From Mesorhizobium sp. PAMC28654 (GTDB lineage: Bacteria > Pseudomonadota > Alphaproteobacteria > Rhizobiales > Rhizobiaceae): a stretch of 64,000 bases of DNA. Location: the NCBI RefSeq assembly GCF_020616515.1, contig NZ_CP085135.1:124001-188000 (forward strand), written 5' to 3'. The translations under genes were made by a program, and so were the position numbers. This document shows, piece by piece, positions 1 through 8,109 of this stretch. Each line of letters begins with the position of its first letter. Within the stretch, counting starts at the first letter, position 1. The notes beneath the pieces were generated by a model. It saw only the letters and a list, made by a program, of their open reading frames with translations, was not told where the DNA came from and made no database searches.

Positions 1-159
1 CCATTCCAGCAGGCGCGAATGCCTGATCGACCACAGCCGGATCGCGAAGGAGCGCTGCACGCGCCGCTGCGGCGACACGTCGGCCGGCTTGTAGTCGGAT
101 TTCGGCGCTGCCTTCTTGACCAGAGTGGCCTGGGTAACCGCCGGCTGGGTTTCAGACAT
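1..159 (-). CDS. Methylenetetrahydrofolate reductase C-terminal-domain-type protein, N-terminal part only
   Basis: The gene is cut by the left edge and only the first 53 codons are visible, beginning MSETQPAVTQ and reaching a RSFAIRLWSIRHSRLLEW stretch. That basic/aromatic segment resembles the start of the short Cys-rich proteins annotated as methylenetetrahydrofolate reductase C-terminal domain proteins, which sit in folate/corrinoid clusters of rhizobia and roseobacters. The cysteine motifs that would confirm this lie outside the window. Its ATG overlaps the end of the upstream small gene by 8 bases (ATGTCTGA), so the two are probably translationally coupled. The identification rests on this N-terminus and on the context, so it is tentative. 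Confidence 0.6.
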   Translation of the reverse strand, partial: MSETQPAVTQATLVKKAAPKSDYKPADVSPQRRVQRSFAIRLWSIRHSRLLEW

Positions 160-454
160 TTTCTTTGCCGCCCGCCTTTACCAGAGCGACCAGCCGCTCA
201 CGGTCGTATTTCGTGTCGAGATCCTGAAAAGCCTTTTCGACCTCGGCCTCGAGGTCGTCACCAACCGGGATGGGATCAGCCTTGCGCCATTCGGCCAGAT
301 AGTCGTCGGTGCCACCTGCACCGGTGCGCATGGCGCACATGTCAATCGCCTCGGTGAAGCGCAGCGGCAGTTCGCGCTTGGCGTTCTGCCGGCCCTTCTT
401 GACGATGACCTGGGCGGGGATGTCGCGCCAGTAGACAACGATCAGATCGGCCAT
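152..454 (-). CDS. Virulence-factor-family small protein (PF13769-like)
   Basis: This gene encodes 100 residues beginning MADLIVVYWRDIPAQVIV and containing LPLRFTEAIDMCAMRTGA. These features match the small conserved proteins labelled virulence factor, whose molecular role is not known. The family recurrently sits beside methylenetetrahydrofolate reductase, DUF1638, corrinoid and MttB genes, which is also the arrangement here, so a role in one-carbon or corrinoid metabolism is more likely than virulence (inference). There is no signal peptide or membrane segment. The gene overlaps the following gene by 8 bases, so they are probably one operon. The promoter should lie in the 227-base gap to its right. 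Confidence 0.75.
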   Translation of the reverse strand: MADLIVVYWRDIPAQVIVKKGRQNAKRELPLRFTEAIDMCAMRTGAGGTDDYLAEWRKADPIPVGDDLEAEVEKAFQDLDTKYDRERLVALVKAGGKENV

Positions 455-681
455 GAATTCTTACTCCTCGTGGTTTCGAGCATTGCCGTATGCGTCGATG
501 GCCCGCTTGTTATGGGACGACGCCCGCGCATTCAAAAGCGACGCATTTGGATGTCGCAAAATGAAAGCGCGGAATCTTCGGTCCTGACAGCGCGAACAGG
601 TAAGTCAACTGGCAGGTCGAGTTCGGCGAAAAGCTTGCAACGGAGGCGGAATATCGCCAGGTCGTCTGGGCGAATCCCGTG
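455..681. other. Intergenic region upstream of the folate-linked pair
   Basis: No supported gene is seen in this 227-base gap. It must carry the promoter for the leftward virulence-factor-family gene and the end of the formyltransferase transcript. Short open frames on both strands have no recognisable product. Confidence 0.5.
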
Positions 682-1464
682 CTACCAGATGCCGCGTTTG
701 ATCCCGGTCCAGAGGTAGAACCAGATCGTCGGATGATACCATTGCTTCGAGGGCAGGCGGGGATCGAATGTGGTGAGACGGCCTGCCAGCGCATCGCTGA
801 CCGCATCGATACAGATGTCGCGCGAAAACGCCGCCTGCCGCAGCGCATGGCTGGAGATGGTATCACCGGGTTGCGGCTTGCCGCGGGCCTGCCGCAGCAC
901 GCCGCCGGTGTCGACGCCGGCATCGACCAGATGCACCGTCGAGCCGAAATTCTCCACGTCTCCGCTCGCCAGCGCCCAGTAGCCGCCATTCATGCCGCGA
1001 TATTTCGGAGCGATGCCGGCATGGTAGTTGAGCACCGGGCAGGGCATTTTCGCCAGGGTTTGTCTGGACAGCAGGCGGCATCCGGCGAGCAGCACGACGC
1101 CTGGGCCGATGCTTTGGATCGCCTTCAGGCATTCGGCTGAGTCGGCCGAGGCAATTTGGATGATCGATTGCCCTGCTTGCGGTTCGGTCCGCAGCTTCTG
1201 TTCGGCGATCATGCGCGCCGCGTGCCCGGCAAGAAAGCGCTTGCCAAGCCGGGTCAGCACCATCGTGCCAAGCTGCCCGATCATTGACACCCAACCTTGG
1301 CGGCGAGCGCGCTTGACCAGCAATTGCTTTTTGGATTCAGGGGTTTCGAGGATGACGCTAACAGGCCCCAGTCGATCGGAGATGGCGTTGACGATGGCCC
1401 AGATATGAGGGCCGCCTTCGGTGACCACAACGATCGCGGCTCTCTGTTCAATCGCTGAAGCCAT
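682..1464 (-). CDS. Formyltransferase-family protein
   Basis: The protein is about 260 residues and resembles the N-terminal formyl-transfer domain of methionyl-tRNA formyltransferase and of sugar N-formyltransferases. The catalytic Asn-x-His is visible in VLNYHAGIAPKYRG and the catalytic Asp in VDAGVDTGG. These are the folate-binding and active-site elements of enzymes that use 10-formyltetrahydrofolate. The acceptor substrate cannot be told from the sequence. The second methionine (MASAIEQR) was taken as the start because the preceding eight residues are basic and not family-like. The alternative start is 1488. The gene lies in a region rich in folate-linked genes, but its close neighbours (DUF4893, epimerase) do not define a pathway. 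Confidence 0.8.
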   Translation of the reverse strand: MASAIEQRAAIVVVTEGGPHIWAIVNAISDRLGPVSVILETPESKKQLLVKRARRQGWVSMIGQLGTMVLTRLGKRFLAGHAARMIAEQKLRTEPQAGQSIIQIASADSAECLKAIQSIGPGVVLLAGCRLLSRQTLAKMPCPVLNYHAGIAPKYRGMNGGYWALASGDVENFGSTVHLVDAGVDTGGVLRQARGKPQPGDTISSHALRQAAFSRDICIDAVSDALAGRLTTFDPRLPSKQWYHPTIWFYLWTGIKRGIW

Positions 1465-1562
1465 GGCGCGCTTTCTTGCCCGGCGCACGACCTGCCGCCG
1501 CGCACTCCCGGCTCAATTCTCTGTCGGCCCGGTTAAATGTTGATGACCGAAAGCATCGCCGA

Positions 1563-2141
1563 TCAGCGCTTGAACTCGACGATGTCGAGCTTCGATTCGT
1601 AGTAGGGCGCGGGGAATTCGATGCGCCATTCGCTGGCGCCGCTGCGGAAGGCGTAGCCCACCTGGTCGCTTTGCGGGCCGCTGCCATAGGGTTTTGCCGG
1701 GTCGCTGTTGACATAGGCGGAGCCGAGATAGATCGCCCGCTTTTCACCATCGTCGAAGAAGCGCCCCTTGGTGCGCTGCGAGCCGCTGACCTTTTCCAGC
1801 CTCCAGCCCGAACCATCGTCGGTTACCTTGCATTTGAACCAGCCATAGATGACGAGCGGGGACAGTCCGCCGGCCTTGATGGTGCGGCACTTCCAGCTGC
1901 CGGTCAGGTCCTTGTCGGAGAAGGACACGAGCGGCTTCGCCAGCAAGGCGTCGAGCTGCTTGACATCAGCGGGACTGCCGGCCTTCGCTTCGGCAAGAGC
2001 CGCCTTGCGCGTCTCGTCATACTTGTCGAGCCGAGCCTTGTCGGCGGGTGTGATCAGCTTCTGGATTTCGCCATCGGCGAGTGCCGGCAGCGTCGCGCAA
2101 ATGCCGAGGCACAGGGATAGAAGCAACGGACGAACAATCAT
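1563..2141 (-). CDS. DUF4893 periplasmic protein
   Basis: The protein has 192 residues with a clear Sec signal peptide (MIVRPLLLSLCLGICATLPALA, cleavage after ALA) and a mature domain typical of DUF4893. It includes GSWKCRTIKAG, a CKV segment and a C-terminal aromatic/Glu-rich stretch. The two cysteines (WKC and FKC) may form a disulfide in the periplasm. Function is unknown. It reads in the same direction as the formyltransferase but is separated from it by about 100 bases. It is divergent from the epimerase gene, so the 136 bases to its right should hold two promoters. Confidence 0.8.
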   Translation of the reverse strand: MIVRPLLLSLCLGICATLPALADGEIQKLITPADKARLDKYDETRKAALAEAKAGSPADVKQLDALLAKPLVSFSDKDLTGSWKCRTIKAGGLSPLVIYGWFKCKVTDDGSGWRLEKVSGSQRTKGRFFDDGEKRAIYLGSAYVNSDPAKPYGSGPQSDQVGYAFRSGASEWRIEFPAPYYESKLDIVEFKR

Positions 2142-2277
2142 CTGGGATACCTCTCCTTCGAGACTTGTCTTGGACTGTCAGCACGTGGCTGGAGCAGCGT
2201 GTTTGTCGGCCTGGCGTACAATATACCGGTTCGCGGTGGCCCATCATCCGTGCTTAACAGCCTGCGGAACAAAAATC

Positions 2278-3213
2278 ATGGTGTGTCCGATGCGGATTTT
2301 GCTTACGGGATCGTCGGGCTGGCTGGGCGCCACGCTGGCGCCGCGGCTCACGGCACTTGGCCACGAGGTAACTGGACTCGATCCCGTTCCGGCGGCGCAA
2401 ACGCGGATTGTCGGCTCAATCTCCGACCGCGACCTCGTGATGCGCGCGGTCCGGGAAAACGGGATCGAGGCGATCATCCACAGTGGCGCGCTGCACAAAC
2501 CGAACATCGAGCATTTTGAGAATACGGATTTCGTCGCGACGAACGTTCAGGGGACACTGAACCTGCTCGACGCCGCGGTGGCATGCGGTGTCGATCGTTT
2601 CGTCTTCACCTCGACAACTTCACTGATGATATCCCAGGCTATTCGCGCTGGCTTTCAGGGCGGCGCGCGTAAAGCCGCCTGGCTAACCGAGGACATGTCG
2701 CCCGAGCCGCGCAATATCTATGGTATCACCAAGCTTTCAGCCGAGCATCTCTGCCGCCTCTATCATATCCAGCATGGCCTGCCGGTGGTGGTGCTGCGCA
2801 CGGCCCGCTTCTTTCCCGAGGCCGACGACATGGCTGATACAATCGACCAGTCGGATGCCAACACCAAGGCGAACGAATTGCTGTTCCGGCGGCTGACGGT
2901 GGAAGATGCGGCGGAGGCTCATGTCGCTGCATTGGAGAAGGCGCCGCAGCTCGGCTTCGACATTTTCATTGTCTGCGCGCCGACGCCGTTCCAGCCTGAC
3001 GATTGCGCGGCGCTGATCGCCGACGCACCTTCGGTCGTCGCGCGCTATTTTCCTGAGTTTCCGGGCCTTTACACCAGAAAGGGCTGGACGATGTTCTCTT
3101 CGATCGACCGCGTCTATGACGCATCGCGGGCGAGGGACAGGCTCGGCTTCGCCTGCCAGACAAGCTTTGCCGATGTGCTGGCTACGCTTAAGGTGGAACA
3201 GGGCATGGCCTGA
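2278..3213 (+). CDS. NAD-dependent epimerase/dehydratase (extended SDR)
   Basis: The enzyme has about 311 residues. The Rossmann nucleotide-binding motif GSSGWLG lies in the first 20 residues. The catalytic Ser is in FTSTTSLMI, and the Tyr-x3-Lys pair is in YGITKLSAEHL. This is the extended short-chain dehydrogenase fold that usually acts on nucleotide sugars. The C-terminal part (PTPFQPDDCAAL) is not specific enough to name a substrate. Possible starts are ATG 2278 and ATG 2290 (MRILLTGSSGWLG). The open frame extends further upstream, but that part overlaps the DUF4893 gene and is not SDR-like. Its end is 12 bases from the convergent DUF1638 gene. Confidence 0.85.
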   Translation: MVCPMRILLTGSSGWLGATLAPRLTALGHEVTGLDPVPAAQTRIVGSISDRDLVMRAVRENGIEAIIHSGALHKPNIEHFENTDFVATNVQGTLNLLDAAVACGVDRFVFTSTTSLMISQAIRAGFQGGARKAAWLTEDMSPEPRNIYGITKLSAEHLCRLYHIQHGLPVVVLRTARFFPEADDMADTIDQSDANTKANELLFRRLTVEDAAEAHVAALEKAPQLGFDIFIVCAPTPFQPDDCAALIADAPSVVARYFPEFPGLYTRKGWTMFSSIDRVYDASRARDRLGFACQTSFADVLATLKVEQGMA

Positions 3214-3225
3214 CCGATTTCGAGC

Positions 3226-3891
3226 TCAGGCGTGAGCCGCTGCTTGCGCCAGCCCCGGCGTCAGGTCGCCATACCCGGTCGAGCGCCGCTCATAGGCCAG
3301 GCCGAGCAAGGCGGCAGCCCTTTCCGCAACCTTGTCGAGTTCCGGATCGTCGGTCTGGGCCAGATAGATCAGCTTCTCGTAATTGCCGAAATAGTCCTTG
3401 ATCAGCTCCGGGTGCTTGTCGATGCCGAGCGGCTTCATGAAGAAGGCGTCGAACTGGCGGCACAGGAAGTCGGTCATGTAGAACGACATCATGTCGTCGT
3501 CGCCGACCTTCGCATAGGCATCCATGCCCTGGTAGAAAGCGAAGCAGTGCGGGCCGGCCATGCGCTCGACACCATGCTTCTCGCAGACACGATCCAGCAG
3601 GCCGCCGGTGCCGCAATCGGCATAGCCGACGAAGATGTGGTCATAGCCCTCGGCCTTTGCCTTCTCGATGGCCTTGTCCATGGCGGGGGCAATGCGGTCG
3701 GGATAGAAATGAAACTCCGCGGGGAGACAGGTCAGTTCCAGATGATCGAGCTTAAGCTGCTCTTTCACGGCCAGAACTTCGCGCGCGATCATCCCGCAGG
3801 CAATGACCAAAAGCCTGCCTGCTTGATCCGATTGCGTTTTTTGCACCTTGGCCATGATTTCAGCTGAACCGGCTTTCGTTGCCGCAGTCAC
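3226..3891 (-). CDS. DUF1638 protein, corrinoid/folate-cluster companion
   Basis: The protein is about 220 residues and has the features of DUF1638: LLVIACGMIAREV near the start, FVGYADCGTGG in the middle, and conserved cysteines and histidines (GPHCFAFYQG) that could bind metal. The family has no established reaction, but it clusters with MttB methyltransferases and their corrinoid proteins in bacteria and archaea. Here it lies directly downstream of the corrinoid protein, separated by a strong hairpin terminator. A GTG at 3891 and an ATG at 3855 are both possible starts. A role in handling the methyl group or cofactor is inference from context. Confidence 0.85.
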   Translation of the reverse strand: MTAATKAGSAEIMAKVQKTQSDQAGRLLVIACGMIAREVLAVKEQLKLDHLELTCLPAEFHFYPDRIAPAMDKAIEKAKAEGYDHIFVGYADCGTGGLLDRVCEKHGVERMAGPHCFAFYQGMDAYAKVGDDDMMSFYMTDFLCRQFDAFFMKPLGIDKHPELIKDYFGNYEKLIYLAQTDDPELDKVAERAAALLGLAYERRSTGYGDLTPGLAQAAAHA

Positions 3892-3907
3892 CTTTCATCT
3901 GGTAAAG

Positions 3908-3935
3908 AAAAAGCCGCGCTGCAAGGCGCGGCTTT
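3908..3935 (-). terminator. Rho-independent terminator after the corrinoid protein gene
   Basis: There is a perfect 9-base stem (AAGCCGCGC/GCGCGGCTT) with a 6-base loop. Read leftward it is followed by a T-rich run (CTTTTTCTTT). It lies between the corrinoid gene and DUF1638, so DUF1638 is probably read at a lower level or from its own promoter. Confidence 0.8.
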
Positions 3936-3965
3936 AATGGTTGGCCAGGCGCCTTGCTGAACAGA

Positions 3966-4667
3966 TCAGGCCGAAGCGCGCATGTTGTTGTGCTTGCGCT
4001 TCATGTATTCCTTGGCGGTCTCGACCGCTACCGCCGCATCGCGGCAATAGGCATCGGCACCGACGGCCTTGCCGAATTCCTCGTTGAGCGGCGCGCCGCC
4101 GACCAGCACGACATAGTCGTCGCGGATGCCCTTTTCCTTCATCGTGTCGATGACGACCTTCATGTAGGGCATGGTCGTGGTCAGCAGCGCCGACATGCCG
4201 ATGATGTCGGGCTGGTGCTGCTCGATCGCATCGAGATACTTTTCGACCGCGTTGTTGATGCCGAGATCGATGACGTCGAAGCCGGCGCCTTCCATCATCA
4301 TGCCGACAAGGTTCTTGCCGATGTCGTGGATGTCGCCCTTGACGGTGCCGATGACCATCTTGCCCTGCTTCGGCGCGCCGGTGGCGGCGAGCAGCGGACG
4401 CAGGATGAACATGCCGGCCTTCATCGCGTTGGCGGACAACAGCACTTCCGGGACAAACAGGATGCCGTCGCGAAAATCCTCGCCGACGATGCGCATGCCC
4501 TCAACCAGCGCTTCGGTCAGCACCCTGTAAGGCACCCAGCCGCGCTCGAGCAGTATGTTGGTGCCTTCCTCGATCTCTTCCTTCAGCCCGTCATAGAGAT
4601 CGTCGTGCATCTGCTGCACCAACTCGTCGTCGGAAAGCTCGGAAAGGATGATCTCGTCGTCGGCCAT
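3966..4667 (-). CDS. Corrinoid (cobalamin-binding) methyltransferase protein, MtbC/MttC type
   Basis: The protein has 233 residues when started at MADDEIILSE (ATG 4667); an upstream in-frame ATG at 4727 adds 20 unlikely residues. Residues 1-95 form the helical methionine-synthase-like cap domain. Residues 100-230 form the B12-binding Rossmann domain, with the signature Asp-x-His-x2-Gly in GDIHDIGKNLV; His114 is the expected lower axial ligand to cobalt. Further B12-domain markers are DVIDLG and VLVGGAPLN. Such proteins carry a methyl group on cob(III)alamin between a substrate methyltransferase (MttB family) and a folate or coenzyme acceptor. The divergent neighbour is an MttB-family gene, its likely partner. 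A hairpin terminator follows. Confidence 0.93.
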   Translation of the reverse strand: MADDEIILSELSDDELVQQMHDDLYDGLKEEIEEGTNILLERGWVPYRVLTEALVEGMRIVGEDFRDGILFVPEVLLSANAMKAGMFILRPLLAATGAPKQGKMVIGTVKGDIHDIGKNLVGMMMEGAGFDVIDLGINNAVEKYLDAIEQHQPDIIGMSALLTTTMPYMKVVIDTMKEKGIRDDYVVLVGGAPLNEEFGKAVGADAYCRDAAVAVETAKEYMKRKHNNMRASA

Positions 4668-4957
4668 TTGTATCCAGCTCCTGGCGGCATCGCGACTGTG
4701 TCGCAAGGCACAAAATATTGCGTTCAATACCTAACCTGCGGGGACGTGTATCCATAGCTGATTTGCGACTTCCCGCAAAAGGAAAGCGACCGCAAATTTA
4801 TTGGAATTCTTGTCGATTTTGCGACAGTCGTTGGCGCTGGCTGGCCGTTTCGAATAGGGTGCATGACTACGATCCCGCAAGAAGCCGTGATATGCGGCCG
4901 TAACGGATTTCAGGCCAGATGGATTTCAGGCCGGAACAGATTCAGGGAAGAGCGAAC
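4668..4957. promoter_or_regulatory. Divergent control region between the corrinoid and MttB genes
   Basis: This 290-base region separates the leftward corrinoid gene from the rightward MttB gene and must hold both promoters. It is AT-richer in its middle (around 4790-4830) than the flanking genes. The 12-base direct repeat GGATTTCAGGCC occurs at 4905-4916 and 4921-4932, 16 bases apart, just before the MttB start. No individual promoter box was assigned with confidence. Confidence 0.4.
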
Positions 4958-6532
4958 ATGAGCGATCACGCGGCAGTCGATCAGGAAGCGTCAAACGCGC
5001 GGCGCGGACGCGCCGCCAGCGGTGGCGCGGCTGCGCGGCGCGCGGCGCGCTCGGGCGGCGGTCCCGGCACTCAGCTCACCTACATCAAGCGCAAGATCAA
5101 CGTCTATGAGGTGCTGGACGAGGAAGGCCTGGCGCTGATCGAGAAGAACACCGACACGGTGCTTGAAGAGATCGGCATCATCTTCCGCGACGACGCCGAA
5201 GCGCTGCAACTGTGGAAAGAGGCTGGCGCCGACGTCAAGGGCGAGCGCGTGCACTTCCCGAAGGGCCTCTGCCGCTCGCTGCTGAAGACGGCGCCACCCG
5301 TCTACACCCAGCATGCCCGCAATCCCGAGCGTTCGGTGCAGATCGGCGGCAATGCCACGGTCTTCGCTCCCGTCTACGGCCCTCCCTTTGTGCGCGACCT
5401 CGACGGCAATCGCCGCTACGCGACGATCGAGGATTTCCATAATTTCGTGAAGCTCGCCTATATGGCGCCGTCGATCCACCATTCGGGCGGCACCGTGTGC
5501 GAGCCGGTCGATGTGCCGGTCAACAAGCGCCATCTCGATATGATCTACGCGCACATCAAGTATTCGGACAAACCGTTCATGGGCTCGGTCACCGCGCCGG
5601 AGCGCGCCGAGGACACGGTCGCCATGGCCAAGATCGTGTTCGGTGATGACTTCGTCGAGAACAACACGGTGCTGACCAGCCTGATCAACGCCAACTCGCC
5701 GATGGTGTTCGACGAGACGATGCTCGGCGCGCTGAAAGTCTATGCGCGCCACAACCAGGCCTGCATCGTCACGCCGTTCATCCTGGCCGGCGCCATGAGC
5801 CCGGTGACGGTCGCCGGCACGCTGACGCAGGTCCTGGCCGAAGTGCTGGCCGGTGCATCATTCACGCAGCTGATCCGGCCGGGTGCGCCGGTGCTGTTCG
5901 GCACCTTTGCCTCGTCGATCTCGATGCAGTCGGGCGCGCCGACGTTCGGCACACCGGAGCCGTCGCTGGTTTCCTATGGCGCGGCACAGCTTGCCCGCCG
6001 TCTCGGCCTGCCGTTCCGTACCGGTGGCTCGCTGTGTGCATCGAAGGTTCCGGATGCGCAGGCAGCCTATGAAAGCGCCAACACGCTGAACTCGACCATC
6101 CTTGCCGGCACCAACTTCGTGCTGCATTCGGCTGGCTGGCTCGAAGGCGGGCTGGCGTCCTGCTATGAAAAATTCATGATGGACATCGACCAGCTCGGCA
6201 TGCAGCAGAAATTCTGCGAAGGCGTCGACCTGTCGGAAAACGGCCAGGCCATGGATGCCATCCGCCAGGTCGGCCCGGGCAGTCACTATCTTGGTTGCGA
6301 CCACACGCAGGCCAATTTCCAGACCGCCTTCTACCGCTCCAACATCGCCGACAACAATTCCTATGAGCAGTGGCTGGCCGAGGGCGAGAAGACCGCGCCG
6401 CAGCGCGCCAACGACCTTGCCCGCCGCTGGCTGGAAAGCTACGAGGCGCCGTATCTCGATCCGAGCATCGACGAAGCCTTGAAGGACTTCATCGCCAAGA
6501 AGAAGGGGTCGATGCCCGACGCCTTCACTTGA
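4958..6532 (+). CDS. MttB-family (trimethylamine methyltransferase-like) corrinoid-dependent methyltransferase, copy 1
   Basis: The protein has 524 residues from ATG 4958 (MSDHAAVDQE). An Arg/Gly/Ala-rich tail of about 40 residues precedes the MttB TIM barrel. Family features include LEEIGIIFRDDAEAL, the glycine-rich TPFILAGAMSPVTVAG stretch and GWLEGGLASCYEKF near the C-terminus. There is no in-frame amber codon, so this belongs to the non-pyrrolysine branch. Characterised members of that branch act on quaternary amines such as glycine betaine, proline betaine or carnitine rather than trimethylamine. The exact substrate cannot be read from the sequence. It is divergent from the corrinoid protein gene, and the two probably work together to demethylate a betaine-like compound. 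Confidence 0.9.
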   Translation: MSDHAAVDQEASNARRGRAASGGAAARRAARSGGGPGTQLTYIKRKINVYEVLDEEGLALIEKNTDTVLEEIGIIFRDDAEALQLWKEAGADVKGERVHFPKGLCRSLLKTAPPVYTQHARNPERSVQIGGNATVFAPVYGPPFVRDLDGNRRYATIEDFHNFVKLAYMAPSIHHSGGTVCEPVDVPVNKRHLDMIYAHIKYSDKPFMGSVTAPERAEDTVAMAKIVFGDDFVENNTVLTSLINANSPMVFDETMLGALKVYARHNQACIVTPFILAGAMSPVTVAGTLTQVLAEVLAGASFTQLIRPGAPVLFGTFASSISMQSGAPTFGTPEPSLVSYGAAQLARRLGLPFRTGGSLCASKVPDAQAAYESANTLNSTILAGTNFVLHSAGWLEGGLASCYEKFMMDIDQLGMQQKFCEGVDLSENGQAMDAIRQVGPGSHYLGCDHTQANFQTAFYRSNIADNNSYEQWLAEGEKTAPQRANDLARRWLESYEAPYLDPSIDEALKDFIAKKKGSMPDAFT

Positions 6533-6621
6533 AAGGAGCCCGAATCAGGCGGGGCTAAAGTCGCCAATATCATCCACAAGGAAGTCTGGCGGAGTGCCTT
6601 CTCCGATCCGGTCAAGAAGGA

Positions 6622-7311
6622 ATGATGTCCGGCAGCGTTGAAGCCATCGCTGCGGCGCTTTCGGCAAGCGGTCTCATCCTTCGCGGCGGCTTCAATTTCA
6701 CGGCAGCCGATGCGCCGCCGATTGGTCGGTCGGGCGCTTTGGCCAAATCTGTCCTGCTGGTGGGGCAGGCGGGATCGGCCCCCTGGCCGCATTTCCTGCA
6801 CTGGCGGGAAAAGCAATCACGGGCGATTACCGATCCACTCGATACGTGGTCGCGGCAGGTTATCGGCGCTGCGGCCGATATTTTTGGCGCGCGTGCGGTG
6901 TCTCCGTCCGACAAGCCGTATCTGCCGTTCCAGCAATGGGCGATGCGGGCGGAGGGTCTGAAGCCCTCGCCATTGGGCATCCTCATGCATCCGCAATACG
7001 GGCTCTGGCATGCCTATCGTGGCGCGCTGTTGTTCGAGGACGAGATTCATCTCGAGGCGCCTCAGGCAGCGATTCACCTGTGCGATGCATGTGTCGGAAA
7101 ACCCTGCATGAAAGCCTGTCCGGTGGACGCCTATTCGGAAGGTGGATTCGCCTATCAGTCCTGTCTTGCGCATGTGCGTGGGCTCAAGGGCGAACCGTGC
7201 CGCAGTGACGGCTGCCTTGATCGCAACGCCTGTCCTTACGGCGCCGCCTATCGCTATCCGGCGGAGGTGCAGGCCTTTCATATGGCAAGTTTTGCTCCGA
7301 TGGTCGGCTGA
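6622..7311 (+). CDS. 4Fe-4S ferredoxin-type protein, QueG-like Fe-S domain
   Basis: The protein has 229 residues. The C-terminal third has two cysteine groups: CDACVGKPCMKACPVDAY, a classic CxxCxxxxCxxxCP cluster arrangement, and later CRSDGC and NACPYG, which give a second set. The N-terminal part lacks cluster motifs. The arrangement resembles the iron-sulfur half of epoxyqueuosine reductase QueG and of corrinoid-reductive-activation proteins. It follows the MttB gene by about 90 bases, so supplying low-potential electrons to reactivate Co(II)-corrinoid is an attractive inference. There is no corrinoid-binding evidence in the sequence itself. Starts at 6622 or 6625 are equivalent. Confidence 0.75.
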   Translation: MMSGSVEAIAAALSASGLILRGGFNFTAADAPPIGRSGALAKSVLLVGQAGSAPWPHFLHWREKQSRAITDPLDTWSRQVIGAAADIFGARAVSPSDKPYLPFQQWAMRAEGLKPSPLGILMHPQYGLWHAYRGALLFEDEIHLEAPQAAIHLCDACVGKPCMKACPVDAYSEGGFAYQSCLAHVRGLKGEPCRSDGCLDRNACPYGAAYRYPAEVQAFHMASFAPMVG

Positions 7312-7395
7312 TCGATCTCCTTTCTGCCGGTACGGCTTGCCCGAGCGTCTACCGTATTCCCGACTGACACTTGACGGCAGACACAAACGATCCGA

Positions 7396-7424
7396 TTCAT
7401 CAAGTCATCAGATGACTTGATGAA
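7396..7424. promoter_or_regulatory. Perfect palindromic operator overlapping the FadR-type regulator start
   Basis: The sequence has a perfect 14-base inverted repeat around a single central A: TTCATCAAGTCATC, then A, then its reverse complement. The inner GTCATCAGATGAC fits the GT-(N)-AC pattern bound by GntR/FadR regulators. A possible -35 box TTGACG lies at 7371-7376, and the -10 region would touch the left arm. The regulator start codons (TTG 7417, ATG 7420) lie inside the right arm. Autorepression of the regulator/exporter operon is the obvious inference. Confidence 0.8.
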
Positions 7425-8109
7425 TAGGCCGATGCAGCCCGCCACCAGAACCAACCTTACCGACAGCGCCGCCGAAAGCCTGCGTGCCGAAATCATCGGC
7501 GGGCGCTGGGGCGTGGGCGAGCGCATTCCCAATGAGGCAGGGCTTGCCGATCTTCTGTCGGTCAGCCGCGGCACGGTGCGTGAAGCGGTGCGGGTCCTGG
7601 TCTCGCAAGGATTTCTGGATACGCGCCAGGGCTCGGGCACCTACGTGCGCTCCGCCGTCGATTCATCGGCCGCGCTCGACCGCGTCAAGCGCACTGGCCT
7701 TCGCGATCAATGGGAGGCGCGGGCAGCGCTGGACCTGGAGGCCGCGCGGCTCGCCGCCTTGCGTCATACGCCTGTCGATCTCGAGCGGATGCGGCAACTG
7801 CTGGCCGCGCGCGGCTCCGTCGCGGATGGCGGAAGCGAAGCCTTCATCCGTCGCGACATCGCTTTCCACAAGTCGGTGGTCGCGGCGTCCGGCAACAAGG
7901 CGATGATGGAACTCTACGACTTCTTCACCGCCGCGATCACCGAAACCATCCATGCCACCCTTGATGGCAGTTTACCCGAACCGGATCAGCAGGCGCACGC
8001 CGCGATCGTCGACGCCATCGCCTCGGGCGATCCAGATCGCGCCACCGACGCCGTCCGCGCTTTCATGGCTCCGGTGCTTGCCCAACTTGAAAGACTGCTT
8101 TTCCCATGA
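7420..8109 (+). CDS. FadR/GntR-family transcriptional regulator
   Basis: The protein has about 229 residues. An N-terminal winged helix-turn-helix (residues 10-75) contains ESLRAEIIGGRWGVGERIPNE, with LSVSRGTVREAVRVL as the recognition helix, and the wing ends with RQGSGTYV. A C-terminal all-helical FCD ligand domain includes RRDIAFHKSVVAASGN, where Asp and His are typical metal/effector ligands. FCD regulators sense small organic acids. Possible starts are ATG 7420, inside the operator, and ATG 7432. There is no convincing Shine-Dalgarno before either, and a nearly leaderless transcript is possible. The stop codon overlaps the next ATG by four bases, so it forms an operon with the MFS exporter it probably controls. 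Confidence 0.9.
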   Translation: MNRPMQPATRTNLTDSAAESLRAEIIGGRWGVGERIPNEAGLADLLSVSRGTVREAVRVLVSQGFLDTRQGSGTYVRSAVDSSAALDRVKRTGLRDQWEARAALDLEAARLAALRHTPVDLERMRQLLAARGSVADGGSEAFIRRDIAFHKSVVAASGNKAMMELYDFFTAAITETIHATLDGSLPEPDQQAHAAIVDAIASGDPDRATDAVRAFMAPVLAQLERLLFP

